This document shows, piece after piece, positions 10,188 through 49,370 of a stretch of DNA of 64,000 nucleotides. This stretch comes from Cloeon dipterum. Lineage: Eukaryota > Arthropoda > Insecta > Ephemeroptera > Baetidae. The notes under the pieces are model-generated. The model searched no databases. It was not told the origin of the DNA and saw only the letters and a program-made list of their open reading frames with translations. Where the stretch lies: the NCBI RefSeq assembly GCF_949628265.1, contig NC_088786.1:9548001-9612000 (forward strand), written 5' to 3'. Position 1 is the first letter of the stretch. Each line of letters starts with the position of its first letter. Position numbers and translations under genes: made by a program.

Positions 10188-13100
10188 TCAAAAATTCTTT
10201 TTCTCTGATGGCGAAGTTGGAGTCGTGACCGGCGGCGTTGTAGGCTCCTGCGGCTCGGTGAAGCCTTGCGGAACGTAATACGTTTTGGTGGCCGGCTTGT
10301 AAAGTGGGTTCATTCCACTCATATTCGACCTTTCAGTGGCCTCAACGAACTTCATATAATCATATCGGTCCTTTGCCGCCACGATTGACCGCCACAAAAG
10401 CAAAAGGAAGAGTCCAATAAGAACTATCGCGATTATAATTATTCCCATGGCGATAGCCGCTGCATTTGGTCTCGGGTTGCAAGTCTGTAATTAAATTTCG
10501 TTGAATTAATACTTATGTATATTTAAAAATTCCAATTTACTCGCAAATTAATGTATCAAATAAAGACTAGACCGTTTGCAAAATTTTTGATATATATGCT
10601 TGGAAAAAATGCTGAAGATGGAACGATAATTTGTTTCCAAGATTAAATTACTTAAAAGTTTTAACTAAATTTCAAAGACTGGCCTCATCATCTTGGAAAA
10701 ATTTCTCATTCCATCTAGGTAATTTGTTTGAATAAAATTACCTTTGAGTCCAAAACTTTCAGTCGGACTTTCCTGTTAATGTCCAGGTAATAGCTAAATT
10801 GGAAGATGCAGCCCTCCTCGTCCTCAAACTTGCAAAGCTCCTCGTCCAGATCATCAGAAACTAGATAAAGTTATTTCTAGTTTCTAGATATTTTTAAACA
10901 GTATATTGCCTTACTTTTCAAGTTTCTAACTTTGTTGATGTAAGAGGTGCTGGAGTTCGTAATGCAAGGATCAATGCTCTCATCTTCAGGACACTCCTCT
11001 CCAAAAACTTTGCAGTGCGCGCAAGGTTTATATAGCGAGCACAGCCCTTTGCACGTGTCGCACTTTTCGCAAAAAGCTCCCGTTCGCCTTAAATTGAAAA
11101 AATCGATCGAATGAAATTAAAATGAGGTATATATCATGAAATAATATATTAAAATTTCGTGGAAACTCAAGTACTAAAGAAACCGTTTTGACTTAATAAA
11201 TAATAATCAGCATTGCAAGTTCATTATATGGCTTCAAAATTGATTTATTTTTATTACTTGGTTGTAAGTTTAATATCCGCAAAGCAAGACAAAATATTGT
11301 TTTTACATTGACCTAACTAGTTTTTAAAATCTTAGAAAAAAAAATTTGTGTCAAGGTTTGGAAGATTTTTTTTGTATTTAAATGTATTTAGTTTAAAAAA
11401 ATGTTTTAATTCATCATCTATAATTTAAATTAATCGAATTACCTGGAACCATCTACTGTGTCGCACACGCATTTTCCGCACTCGCACTTTCCTCCACCGC
11501 TGCAGGGTTTGGTGTCTCCTGGCGCGATGCAGCTCTCCTGGGCTGTGGTGCACGTGCACCGCTTGCCCTCCCAGCCAGGGTCGCAAAGGCAGCGGCCGCA
11601 CTCGCACTTGCCGTGCGGCCCGCAGTCTCCGCACAACGAATCGTCGCATTCGCAGAATTGACCATAGGCTTTGCCGTAGCACTGGCACTGACCGCACAAA
11701 CAGTCGCCGCGGCCCCAGCACAGGTCGACGCCGAGCAGGGCGTCGTCCGCCAGCAGACAACCAGCGTCCAACTCGGTTATGGAGGTGGCGTTTCGCTCTG
11801 AACAGCTGCAGGATGGACCATACCTGCAAAAAATCCAAATCTTGGTGTGTTAGAAGCAGGGAGACATTTAAATTTAATCCAAGGGAAATTAGTTTTAAAT
11901 TTTGCATCTTAAAAATAAAATAGTTTTATGTTTGCAACCAAGAAAAAAATTAATTTCTGATCGAATATTTTCAAAAACCGAAGAGAAACACAGTCCAGAT
12001 AAGGATGACAACATGTAATCTACTTTTGTCGACGCACCTGTTACGTTTACTGAATTATTATTATTTTGGCCATGGCATAAATTTATTTAGAGTAATTTTT
12101 AATCCACAAAATTACATCATCTGCGCAATGATTGCAATATTTCCATTTGGGCGTTGAGTAAAATTATTTTATTTTTTAAATTAAAAAAATATATTCTCAC
12201 CAGCCTTCGTGGCAAACGCATGATCCACAATTGAGATCTCCGTGGCCCCCGCAGTTGGTGCTGTTCTTTTCTGTCTCACAGTCGCAACCACACAGCATTT
12301 CGACTTCAATCTCCAAGCCGGACACCAAGCCCCTCTCCTCAACCTTAACCACTTGGCGCTGGAAAAATAAAATGTGCGTTATGCAACCTGCGCAACGTCG
12401 CTGTTGTGCGAGATCGCAAACAGGGGCTACACAAACCCAGTCTTTGGGGTCGGCGGGGCATTTGTCCAGACTGAATGTGAGGGTGAATTTGTACTCTTCC
12501 CCTTCCTCAATTTCATCGCAGCTTGATGTGTCCAGGATTAGACCGTTTTTCGCGTTGCACGTCGACTCGTAGCTTACTTTAAGCGGGTAGTTCGCGTCGT
12601 CAGAGAAACTGACAGAAGACACAATGTCCTGGAATTAAAAATAATTTTTAATTTATATAGATATTTTGAGTACAGGCAGGAATTCTTACCTTGTAACCTT
12701 GGTGAATCAACTGAATAATATTCGAAGAATCTTCTTCCAAAGTAGCGACGTAGTTCACTCCAAGCAAAACGTCATTCAGCCTCTCGTAGTGGTCAATCCG
12801 GTCTTTGGTGACAGCGAATATAATGCTCACCTTTGAATTTAATTCAAATTAAATTAATCTTTCTCAAAAAAATATTTAGTATATATATTATATGGTTTTA
12901 TATCAGAAAGAGAGAGTATAATTTCGTTCATTTGGATCACAACGGCGAACGGTTGTTTCATCACTTTTGTTTCAAAATAATAAAATTTACAAAAAAAATA
13001 ATTTTATACCTTATTTTGAAGCAGCAAAGTATCAATTTGGCCAAGTGATGGGTAGTCCATTTTATCTGAAGCTAGATAAAGTCCAGTTTTGGAATCCAAA

Positions 13101-14820
13101 TAGCATTTCATGTCATTATTTTTCACAGTCCCTGAGAGCTAAAAAATGATTAAACTACTCTGTCAAATTTTTTAGGGTTAAAAACAATTTACCTTTCCAT
13201 CTCCAGCAAAGTGTAATATTCCATCTGAGGCAAAAATGACGATTTTCCTCGAATCCCGCGCCCAGCCGATTTGATTTTTGCACGCCAAAATCTGCATCAG
13301 CGCGTCCAGCCCGCCCTCCGCGTTGTCCAGATTTCCAGACACTGATGCATTCTGTACTCGTTCGGTGAATTTCTTCATGTCCTTGGACATTGCCAGGTGG
13401 TGTCTGAAGCCGTACGCCGGGCTGCAAGTCACCTGACCGGCGCTGCAGGGGTTGTCCAAGCGCGCAGGGTTGATGAACGGCATCAGGGGCTTGTCCACGA
13501 ACGAGCCAAAACCAAGCCGGAAATTGCGGGTCAAGTTTCCTAACGTGTCGGCTAGTTTTCCACCTGTTGCGAGAATATAGATTCCGGTTTAAGCATTGTT
13601 AAAAATAACATGAAGACTAAATTAATGTAGATTTTATTTGAGAGATTATTTTTTAATCACGATTTTTAAAGCTTTTCTATACTCGTCACCAAAACTATTA
13701 AGACTTTTTTTATGTGCGTATCAACTCATATGATATTATTTATTATTAATGTGAATTGAAACAACAATATGATCAATTGAATGGCACGTAAAGGGATTAG
13801 ACTATAATCAAATTAAATAGTTAATTTCATAACTAATTAATATGTAAATATTAAAATAATTTTATTTACTCTTGCTTGGAACATATTTTTTTTTTAATTT
13901 CAATTATTTAGATGAAGCAAAACTTTAACCAGGCTATTGAATATTATACCTAATTTTCCTAGCGTTTCTTTGTCGTCACTCATACTGTAGGTGAGGTCCA
14001 TTAAAAAATAAACATCCAGAGGATAATTCCGCGCAGCCCTGAATCTCAACGGAATGGAAATCGAGTCTCCTGAAAAATATAACATATATGTATATATTAA
14101 CCATACACCTTTAATACAAGGATCTTTTATACCTGCTCTAATTTGCAAAGCTGCCTTTTGTGGCCGAACTTGTACAGCTTTAATTTGGTCCCTGCCGTCA
14201 TTATTCAGGTAGTCGCTGAATTTTTGGTCGTTCGTAAGGCTATATTGCGATTTGCTCTGCTCGAAAATTTCCGCTCTGCGACAGCCTAGCTGCTGCAGAG
14301 CTTCCACCCTGTCACATCTTGCTCCTTTGAAGTCCTGCAACGAAAAAGATTTTGGCTACGTGGCCCAACTTTTGCGTCTGTACACACAAGGGGAGCCACA
14401 ATTTCCACGAAATGCTTTATAAAGGGTCCCTCCTCTCATTTGGTGACGGGCGCAAATACGATAAAAGTTATAGAGATCTTGTGTGTTCAAGGTGCGGCGC
14501 AGGACAAAAAGCAAATATTTGCTCTCGTCTGAGGCGCCTTATGCTTCGGGATCGTTAGATAATTATTCCCTGCGACCAAAAAATTAACTCTCACCAAGCT
14601 CTTGCACCAGGAGCAATGGGGCCCGGCACTTATGCAAGCGGAGCACGACGTTTCTGCGATGCACCGGTTGTCAGATTCGCCGGCATCTTTTCGGGAAATT
14701 GATTTTAAAAGCTGTCTTTAGTGGTTTTAATGAATATTGCTCACCTTGAGATAATACTCCAATCGAGATAGTGATCAGTGCGAAGGACAAAACTGAAATC
14801 GTGCCTAGCCACGTGCACAT
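10188..14820 (-). CDS. Integrin beta subunit, beta-nu-like (divergent)
   Basis: Thirteen exons (14745-14820, 14595-14686, 14133-14334, 13950-14069, 13193-13563, 13010-13138, 12690-12830, 12437-12628, 12201-12358, 11443-11823, 10915-11087, 10742-10860, 10188-10484) give 816 residues. In order: signal peptide (1-25), PSI domain ([17 protein letters not shown]), hybrid and beta-I domains with the metal site DLTYSMSDD at 148-156 (D148, T150, S152), then [12 protein letters not shown] and [10 protein letters not shown], cysteine-rich I-EGF modules ([14 protein letters not shown]), a beta-tail domain, a membrane helix at about 727-749 and a 67-residue tail. The product pairs with an integrin alpha chain at the cell surface and binds matrix or apoptotic-cell ligands. 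T150 replaces the usual serine but can still ligate metal. The tail has one NPLY (777-780) and lacks the HDRRE-type membrane-proximal motif of beta-PS, which is why I call it beta-nu-like. It is head-to-head with DPY30. Confidence 0.95.
12359..12436 (-). other. Stop-free in-frame 78-nt intron of integrin gene
   Basis: Reading straight through this stretch keeps the frame open, but it begins GTTTGT, ends TTTTTCCAG and interrupts a conserved beta-strand region just before the first I-EGF module. Removing it joins CPADPKDW directly to [20 protein letters not shown], which matches the spacing in other integrin beta chains. Retention would add 26 residues, including four cysteines. Confidence 0.75.
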
Positions 14821-15860
14821 GATTATTTTCTATGTTGTCTTCTTGATTTGCATGTCCACTCTTTTTAAAACTTTATAAGCAACTGCTTTTGAACATATTT
14901 TACTCAAAACACCTCTTAATACCTTTGAGTTCAGCTTGAGACTCTTTTGGTGTATATGAAATCGCCTCTTTTTATCAGCACTATTTGTGCCACTCCTTGT
15001 TTGACGTGCGATAACAAAATTATTATATATGGCTTGGCATTTCTGATAGATGGATCGAAATATCGGACGAATTTTTAATATTTCTTGAAATTGCTGAATT
15101 TTTATGTTTTTTGCATCAAGTTTTGATATCAATATATATATGATACGATACGTTTTAACAAATTAAGATTTGATATGGTTATTCCTTCGGATTCGGAACA
15201 AGTATAACTTAAATAAAAAATTGATTTGGAAGATGGACACTATTTATTAAAAAAAAAAATTGTCTCTTTTCTGACTAGTTTGGATGAAGGTTGCAAAATA
15301 AATTCGATAAATTCTCAGCGATTTCAAGAATATTATTTCTTGATCGATTTATTTCTTGATTTACTATTACCGTCAGCTTAATTTTCAAATTAATGCAATT
15401 GAAATATTTACCAGACCTATAATTTCCAATGCTCCAAAATTTCAAATTAATATGAAAACGAAGAGGTACTACATTTAAAAAATGCTTCAGTCTTTTGGCA
15501 TGTTTAGATCTGCATTATTTGTATTTTGACGGTGCATAAATGAGGTATATCAATAATCAAAATAATCATCAAAACTAAACTAAATTTTTATAGAAAATGA
15601 TGACACTCAAATAGACTTCATATTTTAAAATGCAAAAAATACATAATAATATAAATTATTTATGAAGTTTTCCTCTTAAATTTTAATAATGATAGTTGTA
15701 TGCTGTTTCATTTTCCCCATTGATTTGTCCCTTTTCACACAACCAGCGAGCTGGTAGGTTCATCTTTCATTGGCGGGTAAAAAGCATTAGTACGAACAGT
15801 GCCCACTTGGCTACCGAGGGCGCCCTAGCCCTACATGAAGTTTGTTTTGGTTGAGAAACG
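14821..15860. promoter_or_regulatory. Divergent intergenic region, integrin / DPY30
   Basis: The 1,040 bp between the integrin start (14820, -) and the DPY30 start (15861, +) is AT-rich and carries both promoters. The last 120 bp before DPY30 is more GC-rich (about 15745-15860) and probably holds the DPY30 promoter and 5' UTR. No TATA box is clear. No other gene is visible. Confidence 0.5.
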
Positions 15861-17233
15861 ATGGCTTCAGTTGACAGTATGTAATTTTATTTTGTTCTTA
15901 TTTATAGTGAAACTATTCAATTTATTAACTTAGAAAAGTCATTTTTATTTGCTTAAATATAGAGCTCTTTTGTAGGAGTCTATTTCGAGCAGTCAGTCTC
16001 TCTTAGACAGATGAAATTTACCCCAATTTATTTTTGTATGTATGTATATCATAATTCACGATCTTATCAGCAACACAAAACCGCCATCAATTTAAATTAA
16101 CTTAATCTGCAAAAAACGATAAAACTTAACAAAGGCATAGTTTAACACTCAATAAAGGATTTTAATTGATTCGATGAATATTTGCTTTAATTTTTTTTCC
16201 AGATGCAACTCCAGAGAAGCAGCCCGAGGAGTCCTCGGACGCTGTCCTGTCGCCTGACAACAACGGCGCACCGGAGGAGTCGGTTCCAGAATTGGTACTT
16301 TAACATTATTATATTCCTATTATTTGTAATTAAATCCATTGAAAGCATTTTCTGCTATTGTCAATCCTTCCGATCTCTCGCCGCTTTTGCTCGCTTTACC
16401 TTTTCCAATTTTTTTACGCCCCCTGCTAGACAGAAATTCTAAGTGGGAGCTATTCTCACAATCAGTCTTATGATGCTGAATTTTGAGATTTTGAAGCAAA
16501 ATTGTGTTTATACACATTTTTTTTAATTATTGTTTAGCTATTTGCTGCACAATATATCTACCAGCCATTCTGCCACATCTCCATCTATTTCGCAATGCTT
16601 TCTGGCTCGATGCCATTGATTCATCACGCAATATGAAATAAATACAAATATGAACAATTTTACCGTCTGTGTTAACAGCTAGGAAAGGCACCTGACTTGG
16701 CCGCAACGATGGAAGAAGCGAGCGGCGAGCCTCCGAGGAAGAAGCCGGGTGTCGAGTTACATTCCTTGCCAACGAGACAGTACCTAGACCAGACAGTTGT
16801 GCCTATTTTGCTGCAGGCTCTTTCAACTCTTGCCAAAGAAAGGTACGTTTCCAAACAATAGTAAAAATATTAAATAAATCGGGGAATTCTGCGGACTTTA
16901 GTAGAGTGCAGAACTATTATTTGAAAATTTTTGTGTGAGGAGTAAATTGAAGGGAATTAAGTTTTGTGGAGCATTTGAATTTAATATAAAATCATTTTAA
17001 ATTGTAATTCCATCAAAATGTTGCAAATTAAATAAAATATTTTGACAAAAAAACTCCATTTTACAAAATTCTCACTTCAAACATTGAAAATATAAAAAAT
17101 ATCAATGATATAAATAATAGTTGGGAAGTTGTAAATTTTTTAAACTGTTTATTTTTTCAGGCCACCAGACCCAATCACTTACCTGGCGAACTACCTTCAC
17201 AAACACAAGGGGAACTTCGATTCCAGTAATTAG
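15861..17233 (+). CDS. DPY30: DPY30 homolog, COMPASS/MLL core subunit
   Basis: Four exons (15861-15876, 16203-16294, 16679-16842, 17161-17233) join in frame to 114 residues ending NFDSSN. Residues 1-65 are a poorly conserved acidic tail ([15 protein letters not shown]...). The C-terminal half is the Dpy-30 dimerisation motif: [20 protein letters not shown], then [20 protein letters not shown] and LHKHKGNF, almost identical to the human protein. The product forms a four-helix dimer that binds the ASH2L C-terminal helix, and so belongs to SET1/MLL histone H3K4 methyltransferase complexes; it is also found at AKAP anchors and in the sperm flagellum. The first exon has only 16 coding nt, which makes the gene easy to truncate in automated annotation. 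A poly(A) signal is at 17623. Confidence 0.96.
15877..17160 (+). other. Introns of DPY30
   Basis: Three introns (15877-16202, 16295-16678, 16843-17160) of 326, 384 and 318 nt. All are AT-rich and flanked by GT..AG sites with pyrimidine tracts. I see no nested gene or repeat in them. Confidence 0.7.
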
Positions 17234-17622
17234 CTGTGAATTGCAATATTTGATTTGTTGATCACTGCAGCATTTTCTGTTAATTTTGTAAAAATTCTCA
17301 CAATTACGGGATCATAACCAAGTAAGAGCACCAATCGGATAATTTTATAAGACCAAAAATCCTTGCGATTTTGTTGAGATTCGTTAATTCAAATTTGAAT
17401 TGATTCGTCACTTTTTAGAAATGTTTTCGTAAATTAAGGACTAATATTTTTATATGGAAAGTAAAGACAATTAGCAGAGTCAAGATGGTTAGTTATAATA
17501 TGACATTTTTAAGCTAAAAGTTGCATGTTTTATAGAAAAGCCAAAGCGGCTGTTGATTTGCTGTTGGTATTATTCGCAAAATTGGCCGTTAAAGTTCAGT
17601 CTCTGTGGTTTTATTTGTCAAA

Positions 17623-17628
17623 AATAAA
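17623..17628 (+). terminator. Poly(A) signal of DPY30
   Basis: AATAAA 390 nt beyond the DPY30 stop. The convergent small gene has AATAAA on the other strand at 17655-17660, so the two transcripts end within a few tens of bases of each other and may overlap slightly. Confidence 0.55.
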
Positions 17629-17654
17629 AAGCAATCGAAATTGTAATTCAGAAT

Positions 17655-17660
17655 TTTATT
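17655..17660 (-). terminator. Poly(A) signal of the 83-aa gene
   Basis: AATAAA on the - strand, 334 nt beyond the stop codon at 17994. The 3' UTR between them (17661-17993) shows no conserved feature. Confidence 0.5.
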
Positions 17661-17993
17661 AGAAAACAACATTGTTTCTCATTTTTTATACACAAAATGT
17701 TGAAAATCCTTTAATAGTAATTTTACTTGTACATGCAAGTGGTGAGAGGATTGTTATTTTAAACCCACCCCTTGTTGGAGCAGAGTTTAAGAAGACCGGG
17801 GGATGGCCAATCAATCGGCATTGAAAACGAATGGGGGTATTCGCACAACTGAGAAAATTTGTGATTCGATATTGGCTCAACATGGCAGAATTCATCTCGA
17901 GGTGAACAGTGGTGATGATGCAACATTGAGGTTCAGGGTTACAAAAATTGCCTCGAAGTTCCCTAACATCCAGATATAAAGAGATTTTTATTT

Positions 17994-18795
17994 TCACTCC
18001 GTCTCGGGTAGCTTTTCAATAATGATCCATTCCCCAAACATTTTTATTCTCTCTTCGTGATCCTCAACCAACTCTATAAATTTCCGGTTCTTCAGTTCGC
18101 CTGTGCCAGACAAACCTCTATTTTAGCAACAAGAATTATAGATAGTACCACTTCTTGGATCAACAATGGCACAGCCAGTCTTAAAAATTGAGATCATAAA
18201 ATCGCAGAAAATGAAATTTTACATAAACAATCTCTCTGTCCGCTCATTCTCTCCGAGCCAGTTGATTCGGCCGTCGTTTGCTTCTGGCAAGGGAACCCGT
18301 GGTTCGTTCCAATCTAAAATGCATTTTTTTTCGTATCAGACGCGTTGAATTTCATTATATTAGAAGAAAATGACTGATTTAATCGGGAGTCGCATTTTAA
18401 ATTAATGATAAGGGAATATTCAGCCTAATAATCATTAAATTTGGTATGAAGACTTGCTCAATCATCGTGAAAAATAAATTATTTGGTAACAATTTGTACC
18501 ACATAAATTCAAAACGGTATCTCAACAGATTCAAATAAAATCTGGTATATTTTAGTTTAATTTCTAACATAATGACAATATTTCGGCAAAAAATAGATTA
18601 TTTTATAACTCTAAAACATCATTACTAAATTAATAATTCACTGCGAATTTACGTTATTAAATATTGTTAAAAATACAGTAAATTTAACTTAAAGAAAAAT
18701 TATTTGATGAAGTTGTTGTAGAGGCTCTGAAAAACTTCAAAAAGTAAAAAAATATTACCCATCAATTGATTTGTCTCGTTAAGGGAGGTCCACAT
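17994..18795 (-). CDS. Unknown small protein, 83 aa, three exons
   Basis: Assembled from three short exons: 18759-18795 (37 nt), 18223-18313 (91 nt) and 17994-18117 (124 nt). Splice sites are ATGG|GTAATA, TTTTAG|AT, TTTAT|GTAAAA and AATAG|AG, and the phases (1, then 2) agree. The product begins MWTSLNETNQLMDWNEPRVP and ends FGEWIIIEKLPETE. It is small and rich in charged residues, with an acidic balance, and has no signal peptide, membrane helix or cysteine motif. The last 40 residues (ELKNRKFIELVEDHEERIK) should form a long charged helix. An in-frame TGA precedes the start ATG. The codons look coding (no low complexity; substitution-prone loops lie between W/P/G-rich blocks), but I do not recognise the family. 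It lies immediately downstream of the sidestep-like gene on the same strand and converges on DPY30. An additional upstream exon cannot be excluded. Confidence 0.68.
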
Positions 18796-19269
18796 TCATA
18801 AACTCATCCCGATTAAAAGCTACATTATTTTAATTGATTTTTTTATATTTCTTGGCATTTTATTTCTTTTCTATACTCAATAACAATATGTTAGAAAGAA
18901 AAATGAAACCTGATGGTTCATGCCAGCATCACAAAAGTGAACATGCTTGAGGCGAAAAAATAAATGACATGTTAGAGCGGAACGAACGCATAGCTGCCTT
19001 GCGGATATAGTAGGATCCGTAAACAACGAGAATGAAAGCAAATTACTTGAAAAATACAGGTCAGACTTGCATGAAATGAGAAACGTGACTATTTTCTGAA
19101 CGACTCGTCTGTGACCGAGAAGATCGAGCCGCGAATTCGAGGGGCAAGCAACGCGCGCGTCCGAATTCTGGCCAGGCGGAGCACGTGCAGCGTCCACACA
19201 GTTCGTCCTATCTCACTTGGGCACCCGCGCGGGGCTTGAGCAGTTCACGGGGGCAGCGGGACCCGTCTC
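18796..19269 (-). other. 3' UTR of sidestep-like gene / promoter of 83-aa gene
   Basis: 474 nt separate the receptor stop codon from the start codon of the next gene on the same strand. The upper part (19085-19269) is CpG-rich and the lower part AT-rich. AATAAA on the - strand at 18859-18864 would end the receptor transcript only 64 nt before the small gene's ATG, so its promoter must lie inside the receptor's 3' UTR. Confidence 0.5.
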
Positions 19270-46869
<27,600 letters not shown>

Positions 46870-48712
46870 CTGAAACACGGAAAGTTCGTTCTTAGATCCA
46901 ATTAGGCTCGTTCCGGGCGATGAAAAATTCATGAGTGGAGTGAGTGAGCACAAGTTCTATCAAATGGAGTCGATTGCACCCCTCTCTGTGCTGTCGACTA
47001 TCATATCGCGACGCCAAACAAAAGTCAATCATTCGGCAACACCTGAACGCGCCGCCATAAATGTCAAAAGGCGTTCTTTCGGTGTGTGCCCCGCAGTTGA
47101 ATGCAGCAGCGAGCGTTATTGATGGCTAAGCTGCGGATAATCCCTCATGGCGACTTACTCCGGCAGTTCGCAGATCTCAACAAAGTTTCTTTACTTGTCA
47201 GGGCGAGCACACACCCACCCCAGAGACGCGGAATTTTGGAGCCTGTCAAACGCACCCCCCTGCTTTATGCTTCGGACAGATATTTTGTCGTGATTTTGCC
47301 TGCGTTACAATATGGCAAATGTTTCGTTGGAAGACCGAAGGAGCCGACATACTTGCAAACTTTGTTTTACACGCGCGGCCGTCTTTTTATTTCAAATTGG
47401 CTTTTCAAACTTTTTGGTAACTGTGTTTTCGATATTTATCAAAAGTCTATTTTATTTTATATCAGAAATTTTTTTCTTTTATCTATTTTACAAATTTATG
47501 TATTCAAAAATTAAACTTTAAACTGAAAAGGTATTTAAAAATTACGATTTATTGATTTAGAAAATTTTGGATTTTTAATTTAACTTTTTGACTGGCTGGC
47601 GAGGCTGGTTTAAATATTATGCACCATTTATAAAAGGTTTAGGATTAAAAGCAGATGAGCACAATAATATGCAGATTTACCGTTTGAATTGATTTGAAAA
47701 ATGCCAATCGACTACATGCAAACTGCCTCTATTGATAACCGTTTGATATTTTTTCAATTAGGTTCGAAGGAGGCAGTTCAAAAATTGAAGCGGGCGGATG
47801 AAAGGACGGATTAAGCCTCTTAAGCGCCACGTTGATCAAAAGGAGCGGAGTCTGGCGCCATTGTGCGATTTTAGACTTGAGTTGGCTGCAAAAAAGCTTC
47901 TGCGAAGCCGCTTAATTGGCTCGGCGTTATCTGCGCGTGCGATTTGATTTGCTGGCTTCTCGCCTTGAACCCAACACCAAATTTCTCATTAGTTTCCTGC
48001 AAGAAGGTTTAATAATTAACTATTCCTGAAATCCGGCATCGTTTTCCAGTGCATTTGGCGGCAAAAAGATGCTCCGCGCTAATTGGCTATCACTTCAACT
48101 CCTGGCTCCTTTTCCATGAGTGTGAAAAATGGTGCGATGGATTTAATGACGGGAGAGCAAGCGATCAGGACGAGCGCGAAATGAAATTTCGCAGTTGAAC
48201 GCTCGTCAATTAGCAAAAGCGATGTCACATGAGTGAATTTATATCGATTGCACTCTGCAGTCGTAATCAAAACTGACGCCCCATTAAAATCGAAATCGCA
48301 TTCATTAGCACGCGCGCCAGAAGCAAATTACCGCGCACGGACATTGCTCATTCCGACAATTAAAACTGGCGGGCGGCTCTTTGCGGCAGTGCAATGAAAA
48401 CAATTCGTCGCACGAAAAACCAACAAGTAGACGCGGATGCACGCAAATACAAATAAGTTTCGCCGGCACGGTCGATAAAATCGTACGCGCGCGCAGCCAT
48501 GAAAGTAGGTGCGTAATTTTGATTGAAACCTGTCAGGAGACTGAAAATATAAAATAACTCGCTCTGCCGCTGTTGGCTCTCCCCCACGTCATGAGATTAT
48601 ATCTCGACGGTGAAATTTACTTTTTCGTCGCCGGGGAATATTTGGAGATGATAAGCAAATAAACGCATTGTGAATTTCCAGCCAGCCTAAACAAACAGCC
48701 ACTTTTTAGAGC

Positions 48713-49370
48713 TCAGCCACTAAAATACGAATTCCAATTTTCCCTTCAGAATGTTCTGGAAGTTATTGCTTAAAGGCAACCCTAGGTTCATTCAACCATA
48801 TTTTTTTGCCACAAATGTGTGAACTTTTGTGTTATTCACATGAACTAACAGTTGAAAATTTACAGCCTTTTGGAAAACTCATAAATCAAGCTTTGGTTCA
48901 ATCCTGACTCCTCTTGAAGAGAAGAATCGATTCAAGAATGATTTTTGCCTTTGCAAGGTTGTAACAAAACTGTTTGTTTAAGTTTCTAGAAAATTTAAAA
49001 ACATTGTAGTTTTTAATTTTAAAATAACTTACACATTTGAACATGGATATAAAAAATTAATTCTTATTTTTTACGACTTATTTTTTATGCAATTGCCAGA
49101 AAGGGAACAGATCGACAAGACCAAAAAAATTTGTTCTTTTTTGAAGAATTCCCATTTTTTTAAAGTAAACATGGAAAGCCACGCATATAACACCATTAAA
49201 AGTAAAACAAATACGGATCATTTTCTTCCACTTTAGCGAATGCCTAAATATCTGATGAGAAAAATTGCATGTTAAATTGGGAAGGCATGTTTCGTAGTCA
49301 GCCACTAAAATACAAATTCCAATTTTCCGCCGCAATTTTCCCCTCAGAACGATCTGGAAGTTATTACTCT
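48713..49370. repeat. Direct repeat of about 60 bp flanking AT-rich DNA
   Basis: The segment 48713-48770 (TCAGCCACTAAAATAC...CTGGAAGTTATT) recurs at 49298-49370 with few substitutions and a short insertion of about 12-15 nt. The 527 bp between the copies are notably AT-rich compared with both flanks. Confidence 0.7.

Noticed and set aside
18877..19197. 106-residue open frame on - strand downstream of the receptor stop
   Set aside because: Lies in the receptor 3' UTR. The composition changes abruptly with GC content and no splice or family evidence supports it.
48890..48910. B-box-like GGTTCAATCC, possible tRNA gene
   Set aside because: No A box at the right distance upstream and no cloverleaf can be folded.
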